This document shows positions 24,989 to 34,629 of a DNA stretch of 48,889 nucleotides, in pieces. This stretch comes from Bradyrhizobium sp. 1 (lineage in GTDB: Bacteria; Pseudomonadota; Alphaproteobacteria; Rhizobiales; Xanthobacteraceae). Made by a program: the position numbers and the translations under genes. The notes below the pieces were generated by a model. The model had not been told where the DNA came from. It searched no databases and saw only the letters and a program-made list of their open reading frames with translations. Where the stretch lies: contig NZ_JADPJH010000014.1 in assembly GCF_023073315.1 (NCBI RefSeq), positions 403,791-452,679 of the forward strand. Reading direction: 5' to 3'. Position 1 is the stretch's first letter, and each line of letters opens with the position of its first letter.

Positions 24989-25954
24989 ATGATGGGCGCC
25001 AGTTCAAAAAACTCAGCAGCCGATGAACTGGAGTCAACGGAACGGCCGAGAATGCCGCCGCTCAAGGCGCTGTCGGCGTTCGAAGCGGCCGCGCGCCACG
25101 GCAGCTTCAGCCGCGCCGCCGAGGAGCTCGGCGTGACGCCGTCGGCGATCAGCCATCACATTCAGAAGCTCGAGGATTTCCTCGGCGTACGCGTGTTTTC
25201 CCGGCACGCCGGCCGCGCGGTGCTCACCAATGCAGGCCGCCTCTATGCCAGCGAGATCGAGCGCGCCTTCGGAACGATCATCGGCGCAACACGGCTGGTG
25301 GCGCCGCAATCGCAGCGCGATCATCTCTTCATCGCGAGCGGCCCGAGCTTCGCCGCCAAATGGCTTCAGCCGCGGATCGGAAATTTCATCGGCCAGCATC
25401 CGGAGATCGGGATCAGGCTGTCGACCATCTCGGATTTGCGCGATCTCGAAACCATTCGCTTCGATCTTGCGATTGCCTATGGTCGCCCTCCAACTCTCGA
25501 CGGGAGGCAGGTCGAACCGCTGCTGGCCGAACGCCTGCGTCCGCTGTGCAGCCCACAGCTGATCGAACAGCTCGGGCTTCGCGGGCCCGCTGATCTCGCC
25601 CGCGCCACCCTGATCCACTCCTCGAACGCGCTGACCTGGACCGACTATCTGCGCAAGGTCGTCGGATCGACCATCAAGGCACGCCAGGAATTGTGGTTTG
25701 ACCGGTCCACCATGGCGATCGATGCAGCCGCCGAAGGTCTCGGCGTCGTTCTCGAAAGCGAGATCCTTGCCGCCGAGGAGATCGCCAAGGGCACGCTGGT
25801 TGCGCCGTTTCGCCAGCCGAAGTTCGAAGTCGAGACGGTGTCTTATTATCTGGTGCGGTCTGCCGAAACCAAAGGCCGCAGCCATGTTGCCGCCTTCGAG
25901 ACCTGGCTGCGCGCAAAGATTACTGCTGCAAATTTGCAGACGACAATGACGTAA
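24989..25954 (+). CDS. LysR family transcriptional regulator (GcvA-like)
   Basis: The 321-residue protein has a LysR helix-turn-helix (PPLKALSAFEAAARHGSFSR, AAEELGVTPSAISHHIQKLE) followed by an effector-binding domain. The N-terminal pattern is of the GcvA-like subgroup. The start is ATG 24989 or the in-frame ATG 25052, the latter giving the more usual short N-terminus. It is divergent from the aminotransferase/decarboxylase and binding-protein operon and very likely controls it. The inducer is not known. Confidence 0.88.
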   Translation: MMGASSKNSAADELESTERPRMPPLKALSAFEAAARHGSFSRAAEELGVTPSAISHHIQKLEDFLGVRVFSRHAGRAVLTNAGRLYASEIERAFGTIIGATRLVAPQSQRDHLFIASGPSFAAKWLQPRIGNFIGQHPEIGIRLSTISDLRDLETIRFDLAIAYGRPPTLDGRQVEPLLAERLRPLCSPQLIEQLGLRGPADLARATLIHSSNALTWTDYLRKVVGSTIKARQELWFDRSTMAIDAAAEGLGVVLESEILAAEEIAKGTLVAPFRQPKFEVETVSYYLVRSAETKGRSHVAAFETWLRAKITAANLQTTMT

Positions 25955-26077
25955 CGATCGCGCACGTCGCAAAGCAGAGCCGCCATGTGCGCGCGTGATG
26001 GTGCGACGCTCATGCTTGCGCTAATCTCGGCACCAAGGCCGCGTGGATAAAGCAACGGCCAGCCGAGGAGCATACCG

Positions 26078-27103
26078 ATGGAATACCGACGCTTGGGCCG
26101 CTCAGGCCTGATGGTGCCCGCTTTGAGCCTGGGAACGGGCACGTTCGGCGGCGTCGGCCGCCTTGCTGCGTGGGGCACGACTGACGCGACCGAAGCGCGG
26201 CGGCTGCTGGATATCTGCCTTGAGGCCGGCGTGTCGATGTTCGACACCGCCGACGTCTATTCCCTCGGCGAGTCCGAGCGTGTTCTCGGCGAGGCCATCA
26301 AGGGTCGCCGCGACAAGGTCTTGATCTCGACCAAGGCTACCTTCCGCTTCGGCGACGGCCCCAACGACGTCGGCTCGTCGCGGCAGCATCTGCTCGCGGC
26401 GATCGACAGTTCACTCAAGCGGCTCGGCACCGACTATATCGACCTGTTCCAGCTCCACGGCTTCGACGCCTTCACGCCGCCCGAAGAGGTGCTCAGCACC
26501 CTCGACGTGCTCGTGCGTGCCGGCAAGATCCGCTATGTCGGCGTCTCGAATTTTTCGGGCTGGCACCTGATGAAATCGCTCAGTGTTGCCGACAAGCACG
26601 GCTTCCCGCGCTACGTCGCCAACCAGACCTACTATTCACTGATCGGGCGCGACTACGAATGGGAGCTGATGCCGCTCGGCGTCGACCAGGGGCTCGGCGC
26701 AGTGGTCTGGTCGCCGCTCGGCTGGGGACGTCTCACCGGAAAGATTCGGCGGGGCCAACCGAAACCCGATGTCAGCCGTCTGCCCAAGACGGCCGAGTTC
26801 GGCCCGCCCGTGCCCGACGAGCACGTCTATCGTGTCGTCGACGCGATCGACGAGGTCGCCAGTGAAACGGGCAAGAGCGTCTCGCAGATCGCGTTGAACT
26901 GGCTGCTGCAGCGTCCGACGGTCTCGACGCTGATCGTTGGCGCGCGCAACGAGACGCAGCTGCGTGAAAATCTCGGCGCGGTCGGCTGGTCGTTGACCAA
27001 GGACCAGATCGCGAAGCTCGATGCCGCGAGCAAGGTGACGCTGCCCTATCCCTACTGGCACCAGCGGGGGACTTTCTCCGATCGCAATCCGCCACCGGTG
27101 TAG
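26078..27103 (+). CDS. aldo/keto reductase
   Basis: The 341-residue protein is an NADPH-dependent oxidoreductase with a TIM-barrel fold. The catalytic Asp and Tyr are in MFDTADVYSLGESE, the Lys in LISTKATF and the His in FQLHGFD. The cofactor loop near STLIVGARNETQLRENL is normal. GAGGAG lies just before ATG 26078. It stands alone between the LysR gene and the MFS gene. The substrate is unknown. Confidence 0.92.
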   Translation: MEYRRLGRSGLMVPALSLGTGTFGGVGRLAAWGTTDATEARRLLDICLEAGVSMFDTADVYSLGESERVLGEAIKGRRDKVLISTKATFRFGDGPNDVGSSRQHLLAAIDSSLKRLGTDYIDLFQLHGFDAFTPPEEVLSTLDVLVRAGKIRYVGVSNFSGWHLMKSLSVADKHGFPRYVANQTYYSLIGRDYEWELMPLGVDQGLGAVVWSPLGWGRLTGKIRRGQPKPDVSRLPKTAEFGPPVPDEHVYRVVDAIDEVASETGKSVSQIALNWLLQRPTVSTLIVGARNETQLRENLGAVGWSLTKDQIAKLDAASKVTLPYPYWHQRGTFSDRNPPPV

Positions 27104-27285
27104 CAAGCGAGTGCCAAGCGCGTCCCGGCTCGGGCTGCATCGCGCAGAGCCGCGCTGCCCGTGCCCGCGGCGCTGACAGGCCTGCCCGCGGCACGGGAAC
27201 TGTCTGTGTCTTGCCGGGTTGCGATTAATCCAGCAATTTCCTGCTCCGGAGACGAATCACGGCCCTAACCAAGCCAGCGCCCCTC

Positions 27286-28707
27286 ATGTCGTCCGCTCCG
27301 ATTGAACACGCCGACGGCCTGCCGCAGCCGCAGCGCAACCAGGCTGTGCTGACGATTGCGCTCGGCATCATCATGGCCGTCGTCGACAGCGCCATCGCCA
27401 ATGTCGCACTGCCGACGATCGCGGCTGACCTGAACGCAAGCCCTGCCTTTTCGATCTGGATCGTCAACGGCTATCAGCTCGCGATCACGATCTCGCTGCT
27501 GCCGCTGGCCTCGCTCGGCGAGATCGTCGGCTATCGCCGCGTCTATCTGGTCGGGCTCGTGCTGTTCACGCTCGCATCCGCCTTCTGCGCGCTGGCACAC
27601 ACGCTGCCGCTGCTCACGATCGCGCGCATCATGCAAGGGTTCGGCGCGGCCGGCATCATGAGCGTCAACGCGGCGCTGGTGCGCTTCACCTATCCGCGCA
27701 GCCAGCTCGGCCGCGGCATCGGGCTCAACGCACTCGTCGTCGCCTTCTCGGCCGCGGTGGGACCGACAATTGCTGCCGCAATCCTCGCGCTCGGAAGCTG
27801 GCCCTGGCTGTTCGCCATCAACGTCCCGCTTGGTGTGGTGACGCTGGTGCTCGGGTTGCGCAGCCTGCCGCACACGATGCCGGCGGGCCGTTCATTCGAC
27901 TGGCAGAGCGCGGGCCTCTCCGCGATCACGTTCGGCGTCGGTATCGCCGCGATCGACAGCGTCGGCCATGGCGAGACACCCGTCGTGTACCTCGTCCAGT
28001 TCGCGATCGCCATCCTCGCAGGTACGCTGTTGATTTATCGCGAAACGCACATGACCTCGCCGTTGCTGCCGGTCGACCTGCTGCGGATTCCTGTTTTCGG
28101 GCTGTCGATTGCGACCTCGATCGCCTCGTTCTGCGGACAGATGCTGGCCTTCGTTGCGATCCCCTTCTACCTCCAGAGCCGGTTTGGCTATTCGGCCGTG
28201 CATATGGGCCTGCTGATCACGCCCTGGCCGATCGCAGTCGCCTTCGCAGCGCCCCTCGCCGGCCGTCTGGTCGAGCATTATCCGGCCGGCCTGCTCGGCG
28301 GCATCGGGCTCACGCTGTTCGCCTGCGGTCTCGGCGCGCTCGCGTTCCTGCCTGCGGCCCCGACGCCGCTCGATATCATCTGGCGGATGGCGCTGGCCGG
28401 CGCCGGCTTCGGCCTGTTCCAGACGCCGAACAATCGCACCATGATCGCAGCCGCCCCGCGCGAGCGCTCCGGCGGCGCCAGCGGCATGCTGGGCACGGCG
28501 CGCCTGCTCGGCCAGACCACCGGCGCGGCGCTGGTGGCGCTGTTCCTCGGCCGCTATCCGGTCGAGGGAACCCGGATCGCACTGCTGACCGGCGTCGGCT
28601 TTGCGCTCTGCGGCGCGGTGCTGAGCATGCTGCGGCTGTCGCCCGCAGGCGCGCGTGGCGCCGAGCACGTCCGCGTGCAGGACGACCAGCGCCTGCGTGG
28701 CGAATAA
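27286..28707 (+). CDS. MFS transporter, DHA2 (14-helix) type
   Basis: The product is 473 residues with about 14 hydrophobic segments. Early motifs are IIMAVVDSAIANVALPTIAA (motif D1) and LASLGEIVGYRRVY (motif A), typical of EmrB/QacA-like drug exporters. The long central helix pair and the LLITPWPIAVAFAAPLAGRL segment fit the same family. No membrane-fusion or TolC-like partner is adjacent, so it may work alone. Substrates are inferred only as toxic organics. Confidence 0.9.
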   Translation: MSSAPIEHADGLPQPQRNQAVLTIALGIIMAVVDSAIANVALPTIAADLNASPAFSIWIVNGYQLAITISLLPLASLGEIVGYRRVYLVGLVLFTLASAFCALAHTLPLLTIARIMQGFGAAGIMSVNAALVRFTYPRSQLGRGIGLNALVVAFSAAVGPTIAAAILALGSWPWLFAINVPLGVVTLVLGLRSLPHTMPAGRSFDWQSAGLSAITFGVGIAAIDSVGHGETPVVYLVQFAIAILAGTLLIYRETHMTSPLLPVDLLRIPVFGLSIATSIASFCGQMLAFVAIPFYLQSRFGYSAVHMGLLITPWPIAVAFAAPLAGRLVEHYPAGLLGGIGLTLFACGLGALAFLPAAPTPLDIIWRMALAGAGFGLFQTPNNRTMIAAAPRERSGGASGMLGTARLLGQTTGAALVALFLGRYPVEGTRIALLTGVGFALCGAVLSMLRLSPAGARGAEHVRVQDDQRLRGE

Positions 28708-28817
28708 CCGATCAACCTGTCAGCTGAGTACAACCACTCCGTAGTTTTACGATAGGCCGCAATGACTATTGCGCTCGCGTTCCGGTTGCGATTGATTGCC
28801 GCAGCTGGGGGCTTTTC

Positions 28818-29297
28818 ATGCATTTCTTTAAAGTGGCAACGCCAATTGTCATGCTTGCCGCTGCTGCAGCAGTGAGCGGTTGTGCTGGTCGCGCACCAGC
28901 TCCGGTTTCGGTGGTCCAGCCTCAGGACCGGTATATGGACTGTGCAGCCATCACCATCGAGGTCCAGGCCAATAACGCCAAGGTCCAGCAGCTCGCGTCC
29001 GACAAGGGTTTAAAGGTGGCTCAGAACGTCGCTGCTGGAGTTGCCGGTTTGGTCGTGCCCATAATTTGGTTCGGCATGGATTTCCAGGGAACCGCAGATA
29101 CCGAAATACAGGCACTTCAGGCTCGCCAGCAGTACCTGGGTGCTCTCGCCGAGCAGCGTCGCTGCGGGGACAACACTGGAGAGCCGGACAAGGCAATTGC
29201 GGAGCCTTCGAAGAGGCCCAAGGCGAAACCGAAGACGGTATCCTCTCTTCCTCCCGCCGCCGCAGCAGCAGCACCTCCGGCGACGGAACAGAAGTGA
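28818..29297 (+). CDS. hypothetical lipoprotein
   Basis: The 159-residue protein starts MHFFKVATPIVMLAAAAAVS followed by GCAGR, a clean lipobox, so it should be lipid-anchored. It has C42 in YMDCAAITIEV, a hydrophobic stretch VAAGVAGLVVPIIWFGMDFQ that could be a second membrane-embedded helix, and a Pro/Lys/Ala-rich tail. I do not recognise a named domain. It is followed at once by a strong terminator, so it is a single-gene unit. Confidence 0.75.
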   Translation: MHFFKVATPIVMLAAAAAVSGCAGRAPAPVSVVQPQDRYMDCAAITIEVQANNAKVQQLASDKGLKVAQNVAAGVAGLVVPIIWFGMDFQGTADTEIQALQARQQYLGALAEQRRCGDNTGEPDKAIAEPSKRPKAKPKTVSSLPPAAAAAAPPATEQK

Positions 29298-29331
29298 AGT
29301 GAACGCCGGCCCAAATGAGGTAGCGCCAACA

Positions 29332-29359
29332 AAAAGGCCGGCTTTTCAGCCGGCCTTTT
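29332..29359. terminator. bidirectional hairpin terminator
   Basis: AAAAGGCCGGC and GCCGGCCTTTT pair around a TTTTCA loop with A and T runs on both sides. It separates the lipoprotein gene from the convergent clpA, so it can stop transcription from either side. Confidence 0.9.
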
Positions 29360-29377
29360 CAATTCATGACGTGCCGA

Positions 29378-31783
29378 TCAAGCCTTGACCAGCGGGCTCT
29401 TAGTAGGCCCCTTCGAACCACCAGGACCGCCCGGCTTGGATTTGCCCGGGGGACGCTTGCGGGCGCCGGGCAGCTTTTCCTGCTTCGGCGTGACCGGACC
29501 CTCGACGAATTCGAATCCGATCTTGTCCTTGGTCTCGTCGGCCTCGTCCTTGACGAGAACGACGCGAACGTGGCCGCCGCCCTTCAGCTTGCCGAACAGC
29601 ACCTCGTCCGCCAACGGCTTCTTGATGTGCTCCTGGATCACGCGGGCCATGGGACGTGCGCCCATCTGCTCGTCGTAGCCGTGCTGGACCAGCCAGGCCT
29701 TGGCCGGCTCGGACAGCTCGATGGTGACGTCGCGGTCGCCAAGCTGCGCCTCGAGTTGAAGCACGAACTTCTCGACCACGGTGCCGATCACCTCGACGCT
29801 GAGATGGCCGAACGAAACGACGGCATCGAGACGGTTGCGGAATTCCGGCGCGAACTGCCGGTTGATCGCCTCGTGGTCGTCGCCTTCCCGCTTGGTGCGC
29901 GTGAAGCCGAACGCCTGCTTGGCGAGATCCGAAGCACCCGCATTCGTGGTCATGATCAGGATCACGTTGCGGAAATTGACCTGCTTGCCGTTGTGATCGG
30001 TGAGCCGGCCGTGGTCCATGATCTGGAGCAGCACGTTGTAGAGATCGGGATGCGCCTTCTCGATTTCGTCGAGCAGCACCACGCAATGCGGATGCTGATC
30101 GACGCCGTCGGTGAGCAAGCCACCCTGGTCGAAGCCGACATAGCCGGGAGGCGCGCCGATCAGGCGCGACACGGTATGCCGCTCCATGTATTCGGACATG
30201 TCGAAGCGCAGCAGCTCGACACCGAGCGACGCCGCGAGCTGCTTTGCGACTTCGGTCTTGCCGACGCCGGTGGGGCCCGAAAACAGGTAGCTGCCGATCG
30301 GCTTCTCCGGTTCACGCAGACCCGCCCGGGCAAGCTTGATCGAGGCGGCGAGCGACTCGATCGCCTTGTCCTGGCCGAAAACCGTGCGCTTCAGGGTCTG
30401 CTCGAGATGCTTGAGCACCTCGGCATCGTCCTTCGACACGCTCTTCGGCGGAATCCGCGCCATCGAGGCGATCGTGGTCTCGATCTCCTTGATGCCGATC
30501 GTCTTCTTGCGCTTGTTCTCGGCCACCAGCATCTGCGCCGCGCCGGACTCGTCGATCACGTCGATAGCCTTGTCCGGCAGCTTGCGGTCGTGGATATAGC
30601 GCGAGGACAGCTGAACGGCAGCCTCGATCGCCTCATTGGTGTACTTCAGCCGGTGGTAGTCCTCGAAATACGGCTTGAGGCCCTTGAGGATCGCGATGGC
30701 GTCCTCGACCGTCGGCTCGTTGATGTCGATCTTCTGGAAGCGCCGCACCAGCGCGCGGTCCTTCTCGAAGTGCTGGCGGTATTCCTTGTAGGTGGTCGAG
30801 CCCATGCAGCGGATGGTGCCCGAGGCAAGCGCCGGCTTGAGCAGGTTCGACGCATCCATTGCGCCGCCCGACGTCGCACCCGCACCGATCACGGTGTGGA
30901 TCTCGTCGATAAACAGGATGGCGTTGGGATGCGCCTCAAGCTCCTTCAGCACCTGCTTGAGGCGCTCTTCGAAGTCGCCGCGATAGCGCGTGCCGGCGAG
31001 CAGCGTGCCCATGTCGAGCGAGAACACGGTCGCAGCCGCCAGAACCTCCGGCACCTCGCTGTCGACGATGCGCTTGGCAAGGCCCTCCGCGATCGCGGTC
31101 TTGCCAACACCGGCTTCGCCCACGAACAGCGGATTGTTCTTCTGCCGGCGGCAAAGCACCTGGATCGCGCGGTTGATCTCGGAATTGCGTCCGATCACCG
31201 GATCGATCTTGCCGTCACGCGCCTTCTTGTTGAGATTGACGCAATAGGTCTCGAGCGCCTCGCCCTTCTTCTTGGCGTCCTCGGTGCCCTTGGCCTCAGC
31301 CTCCTCGTCGACGCCGCGCACGGGGCGCGCCTCGGAGACGCCCGGCCGCTTGGCGATGCCGTGGCTGATGTAGTTGACGGCGTCGTAGCGCGTCATGTCC
31401 TGCTCTTGCAGGAAGTACGCGGCGTGGCTCTCGCGCTCGGCGAAGATCGCGATCAGCACGTTTGCGCCGGTCACCTCTTCGCGCCCTGACGACTGCACGT
31501 GGATCACCGCGCGCTGGATCACGCGCTGGAAACCGGCGGTCGGCTTGGCGTCGTCGGCGCCATCCGTCACCAGATTCTCGAATTCGGTTTCAAGATAATT
31601 GACGAGGCTCGTGCGGAGCTTGTCGAGATCGACGCTACAGGCGCGCATGACCGCGGCTGCATCGGAGTCGTCGATCAAGGAGAGCAGGAGATGCTCGAGC
31701 GTCGCGTATTGGTGATGACGCTCGTTTGCGATCGCCAGTGCACGATGCAGGGATTGTTCAAGGCTTTGGGAAAAAGTCGGCAT
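29378..31783 (-). CDS. clpA: ClpA: ATPase subunit of the ClpAP protease
   Basis: The 801-residue AAA+ unfoldase has an N-terminal Clp_N domain (residues 1-140, the ClpS docking site), D1 Walker A GEAGVGKT at about 222-229 and D2 Walker A GPTGVGKT at about 503-510, with the usual Walker B DEIH and DEIEKAH. The ClpP-contact loop region reads [15 protein letters not shown]. The C-terminus has an extra Pro/Gly/Lys-rich tail of about 30 residues. It works with ClpS (32075-32407), encoded on the same strand upstream, to degrade N-degron substrates. The start ATG is at 31783. Confidence 0.97.
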   Translation of the reverse strand: MPTFSQSLEQSLHRALAIANERHHQYATLEHLLLSLIDDSDAAAVMRACSVDLDKLRTSLVNYLETEFENLVTDGADDAKPTAGFQRVIQRAVIHVQSSGREEVTGANVLIAIFAERESHAAYFLQEQDMTRYDAVNYISHGIAKRPGVSEARPVRGVDEEAEAKGTEDAKKKGEALETYCVNLNKKARDGKIDPVIGRNSEINRAIQVLCRRQKNNPLFVGEAGVGKTAIAEGLAKRIVDSEVPEVLAAATVFSLDMGTLLAGTRYRGDFEERLKQVLKELEAHPNAILFIDEIHTVIGAGATSGGAMDASNLLKPALASGTIRCMGSTTYKEYRQHFEKDRALVRRFQKIDINEPTVEDAIAILKGLKPYFEDYHRLKYTNEAIEAAVQLSSRYIHDRKLPDKAIDVIDESGAAQMLVAENKRKKTIGIKEIETTIASMARIPPKSVSKDDAEVLKHLEQTLKRTVFGQDKAIESLAASIKLARAGLREPEKPIGSYLFSGPTGVGKTEVAKQLAASLGVELLRFDMSEYMERHTVSRLIGAPPGYVGFDQGGLLTDGVDQHPHCVVLLDEIEKAHPDLYNVLLQIMDHGRLTDHNGKQVNFRNVILIMTTNAGASDLAKQAFGFTRTKREGDDHEAINRQFAPEFRNRLDAVVSFGHLSVEVIGTVVEKFVLQLEAQLGDRDVTIELSEPAKAWLVQHGYDEQMGARPMARVIQEHIKKPLADEVLFGKLKGGGHVRVVLVKDEADETKDKIGFEFVEGPVTPKQEKLPGARKRPPGKSKPGGPGGSKGPTKSPLVKA

Positions 31784-31941
31784 TCGCGTCCTCTATGGCC
31801 CCCACCATCATGATCGCCATCGCCCGGTCAGGCAACAACAACCTTTGTCACATATAGTTATATAAGGCCGCGGCGAAAGACCGGTTCCGCGACTCAATCA
31901 GGCTCGACACCTGCGGTATTTTCGATGCAAAACCCGTTCCG

Positions 31942-31969
31942 ATTTGGGCAGAACTACCCATTTGGGCAG
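31942..31969. repeat. 10-bp direct repeat between clpS and clpA
   Basis: ATTTGGGCAG occurs at 31942 and again at 31960, exactly 18 bp apart. The spacing is close to two helical turns, so a protein could bind both copies on one face. It lies in the 291-bp gap between clpS and clpA. Nothing else in this gap looks like a gene. Confidence 0.4.
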
Positions 31970-32074
31970 GATTGACGCCGGCGCTGATTTTCACCGGATC
32001 GCGCAGCAGGATGCGCTGACATCACACACCGCACGACTGAACCAATCTGAAGAACTCTGGATGCGAACGCGCAG

Positions 32075-32407
32075 TTACTTCTTTTCCATCACGCATTGCA
32101 GCGGATGCTGGTGCTTGCGGGCGAAGTCCATCACCTGCGTCACTTTGGTCTCGGCAATCTCGTAGGTGAATACGCCGCACTCGCCGATACCGTGATGGTG
32201 GACGTGCAGCATGATCTTGGTGGCCGCCTCGGCGTCCTTCTGGAAGAATTTCTCCAGCACGTGCACGACGAATTCCATCGGCGTGTAGTCGTCGTTCAGG
32301 ATCAGCACGCGATACAGGTTCGGCCGCTTGGTCTTCGGCTTGACCTTCGTAATGACGGAGGTGTTCGGACCCGTCGGGCCGCCGGAACGGTTCTCGTCAT
32401 TGCTCAT
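32075..32407 (-). CDS. clpS: ClpS: adaptor of ClpAP for N-degron substrates
   Basis: The 110-residue protein (from ATG 32407) has the ClpS core: [20 protein letters not shown] with the N-end-rule pocket NDD and Met, then [20 protein letters not shown] and [16 protein letters not shown]. It delivers proteins with hydrophobic N-terminal residues to ClpA. An in-frame ATG at 32464 would add 19 residues. It lies 291 bp before clpA, in the same direction. Confidence 0.95.
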   Translation of the reverse strand: MSNDENRSGGPTGPNTSVITKVKPKTKRPNLYRVLILNDDYTPMEFVVHVLEKFFQKDAEAATKIMLHVHHHGIGECGVFTYEIAETKVTQVMDFARKHQHPLQCVMEKK

Positions 32408-32737
32408 ACGGGGAGCGGAAACGGCGGCCGAGGACAGGTCGGTTATGGAAGTCAGTTGCGGCATGGCTCAGGCGTTCAAATTCCCCATGGAAGCGAATAA
32501 CGGTCCGCCGCGCGGCCCCCTGGTCCGGAGCCTCGCACAGGCGCGCCGCCTTGTTGGATCGCCGCTTCCGACCGGTCCGGTCCAAGCCGGATCGTTCGTC
32601 AGCAATATGGGCCTGCCCCCGGCTCGCCGCAAGCGTGCAACGGCTTGTTGGCAAAGGCTTGTCAGTCAAGGCCTGGCCTTATGCGGCCTGATTCCCGGTC
32701 CGGGCGATCTGGGCCAAGGTTAATCAATCCGGACCGA
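32408..32737. other. intergenic stretch without a supported gene
   Basis: Between clpS and the promoter of the TadG-like gene there is GC-rich sequence with no credible coding frame, no strong palindrome and no RNA gene that I can see. It may carry the clpS promoter. If clpS starts at 32464, its first codons lie here. Confidence 0.5.
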
Positions 32738-32769
32738 TTTGACAAAAATTTCCACGTCAAATGTTTAGA
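32738..32769 (+). promoter_or_regulatory. candidate promoter of the TadG-like gene
   Basis: TTGACA at 32739 is followed, after a 17-bp spacer, by TGTTTA at 32762, with TTTAGA overlapping. The -35 is inside a TTTGAC...GTCAAA inverted repeat (32738-32761) that could bind a regulator. The gene starts at 32898, so its leader would be roughly 120 bases. Prediction by pattern only. Confidence 0.4.
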
Positions 32770-32897
32770 ACGTGTTGACCAGGAACCTGACATCAGCGTG
32801 ACCGCAGCGGGATATCTCCGGGTTTCTACGGCCTGATTTACCTGCCGTTGAAGAGTATGGCGCGAAATCGGGCAAACCACAGATTTCGGGGATTGCC

Positions 32898-34553
32898 ATG
32901 TTTCGCCTGCCCGTTGTCAGCCGCATTGGTCGACAGCTCGCCCGCTTTGCCGGTGCCGAGCAAGGCAATATCGCCGTGATATTCGCCATCGTGCTGGTCC
33001 CGGTGCTCGGCTTCATCGGTGCCGCGGTGGATTATAGCCGCGCCGTCCATGCGCGCAGTTCGCTGCAGACCGCGCTCGATTCGGCCGCGCTGATGGTCTC
33101 CAAGGATCTGACCAACGGCACCATCACGGAAACCGATATCGAGACCAAGACGAAATCCTATTTCACCGGCCTTTACACCGGCCGCACCGGCACGGTGTCG
33201 ACCGGCGACATCCACGCTACCTACACCCCCAAGAATGCCAGCGGGATCTCGAATATCGTAGTCACCGGGTCGGGCATCATGCAGACCGATTTTATGCAGA
33301 TTGCGGGCTACCCCACGCTTCCGTTCAATGCGACTTCGACCGCGGCATGGGGAAACACCCGCATGCGCGTGGCGATGATCCTGGATAACACGGGATCGAT
33401 GGCCCAGAACGGCAAGATGACCGCCATGCAGTCTGCGGCCAAGGACATGATCGACACGCTGTCGGGCTACAACAAGCAGACTGGCGACGTTTACATCTCG
33501 ATCGTTCCGTTCTCGAAGGACGTCAACGTCGACACTGCCAATGTCGGTGCATCGTGGATCAATTGGACCGAGTGGGAGGCCGAGCCTCCGTTCCTCGTCA
33601 ACAACAAATCCAACAGCTTCAACTCGGCCGTCGCCGGATCGAGCTGCCCGTTCACGAACAACAGCCATGGCTTTACCTGCATGGACCGGCCCGCGACGTT
33701 GAGCGGCGCCAACAGCGTCAACAACATACCGTCGAGCGGCACCTATAGCGGGTACATCTGCCCCAGCATTGACAGCGGCAACAAACTCGCCGGCAAGTCC
33801 GGCATCTACTACAATGGTTGCTACACGACCGTCACAGGCTCAAGCGCAAGCTGCGGATCGAACACGAGTTGCACCTGCACGGGCACCGGCTCAAGCAAGA
33901 TTTGTCATCTCTGGCGCGGCGACGGCACGGCAGCAACGGCCGCAGCAGCCCCCGGGCACAGCACCTGGACCGGCTGCGTCAACGATCGCGATCAGAATTA
34001 CGACACCCTGAACACTGCTCCGGGCTCGGGCAGCTCAGCCCCTTCGACGCAGTTCTATGCTGAGCAGTGGTCCGGCTGCCTTCCGGCCACGGTGTTTCCG
34101 ATGAGCAATCAGTGGCAGACGCTCAAGGACCAGATCACGGCGATGTCTCCGAGCGGCAATACCAACCAGGCCGTGGGCCTCGCGTGGGGATGGCAATCCC
34201 TCAGCACGACCAACGGGCCGATCGCGGCGCCGGCCAAGGCCAGCAACTACATCTACAAGGACTACGTTGTGCTGCTGTCCGACGGTTTGAATACCCAGAA
34301 CCGCTGGAGCACGAGCCAGTCGAGCATCGATGCCCGCCAGGAAATCCTCTGCGCGAACGTCAAGGGCGACACGACAAACCCGGTCACGATTTTCACGATC
34401 CAGGTCAACATCAACAACAGGGACGCGAAATCGCAGGTGCTCCAGGACTGCGCGACCAATGGCAATTTCCAGATGATCACGAAGTCGTCCGACACGTCCG
34501 ACGCGTTCAAGAACATCCTCACGCAGATCTCCAAGCTGCGCGTCGCGAAATAA
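32898..34553 (+). CDS. TadG-like pilus-associated protein with VWA domain and cysteine-rich part
   Basis: The protein has 551 residues. Residues 20-65 form the hydrophobic N-terminus of TadE/TadG-like proteins (GNIAVIFAIVLVPVLGFIGA, then VDYSRAVHARSSLQTALDSA). A VWA domain begins near 156 with MIDAS-like LDNTGSM (D163). The first 249 residues have no cysteine, while the rest has 12, an even number that suits disulfides outside the cytoplasm. It is not near any tad/cpa cluster in this window, so it is an orphan. A strong terminator follows. Surface adhesion or pilus biogenesis is inferred from the family. Confidence 0.8.
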   Translation: MFRLPVVSRIGRQLARFAGAEQGNIAVIFAIVLVPVLGFIGAAVDYSRAVHARSSLQTALDSAALMVSKDLTNGTITETDIETKTKSYFTGLYTGRTGTVSTGDIHATYTPKNASGISNIVVTGSGIMQTDFMQIAGYPTLPFNATSTAAWGNTRMRVAMILDNTGSMAQNGKMTAMQSAAKDMIDTLSGYNKQTGDVYISIVPFSKDVNVDTANVGASWINWTEWEAEPPFLVNNKSNSFNSAVAGSSCPFTNNSHGFTCMDRPATLSGANSVNNIPSSGTYSGYICPSIDSGNKLAGKSGIYYNGCYTTVTGSSASCGSNTSCTCTGTGSSKICHLWRGDGTAATAAAAPGHSTWTGCVNDRDQNYDTLNTAPGSGSSAPSTQFYAEQWSGCLPATVFPMSNQWQTLKDQITAMSPSGNTNQAVGLAWGWQSLSTTNGPIAAPAKASNYIYKDYVVLLSDGLNTQNRWSTSQSSIDARQEILCANVKGDTTNPVTIFTIQVNINNRDAKSQVLQDCATNGNFQMITKSSDTSDAFKNILTQISKLRVAK

Positions 34554-34577
34554 TCCGAACCTGTTCTCGCCAACAAA

Positions 34578-34606
34578 AAAAGCCCGGCTGAACCAGCCGG
34601 GCTTTT
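34578..34606. terminator. bidirectional hairpin terminator
   Basis: AAAAGCCCGGCTG and CAGCCGGGCTTTT pair around an AAC loop. It lies between the TadG-like gene and the convergent phasin gene and should stop both. Confidence 0.92.
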
Positions 34607-34629
34607 CGATTCCAGGACTTCCAGAAAAA

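Noticed and set aside
27196..27220. GGAAC-N16-GGTT upstream of the DHA2 transporter, like an EcfG promoter
   Set aside because: The -10 has a mismatch and there is no other support, so it is not listed as a feature.
29366..31489. 707-codon open frame on the plus strand
   Set aside because: It is antisense to clpA, which is certain; the antisense frame is an effect of high GC codon use.
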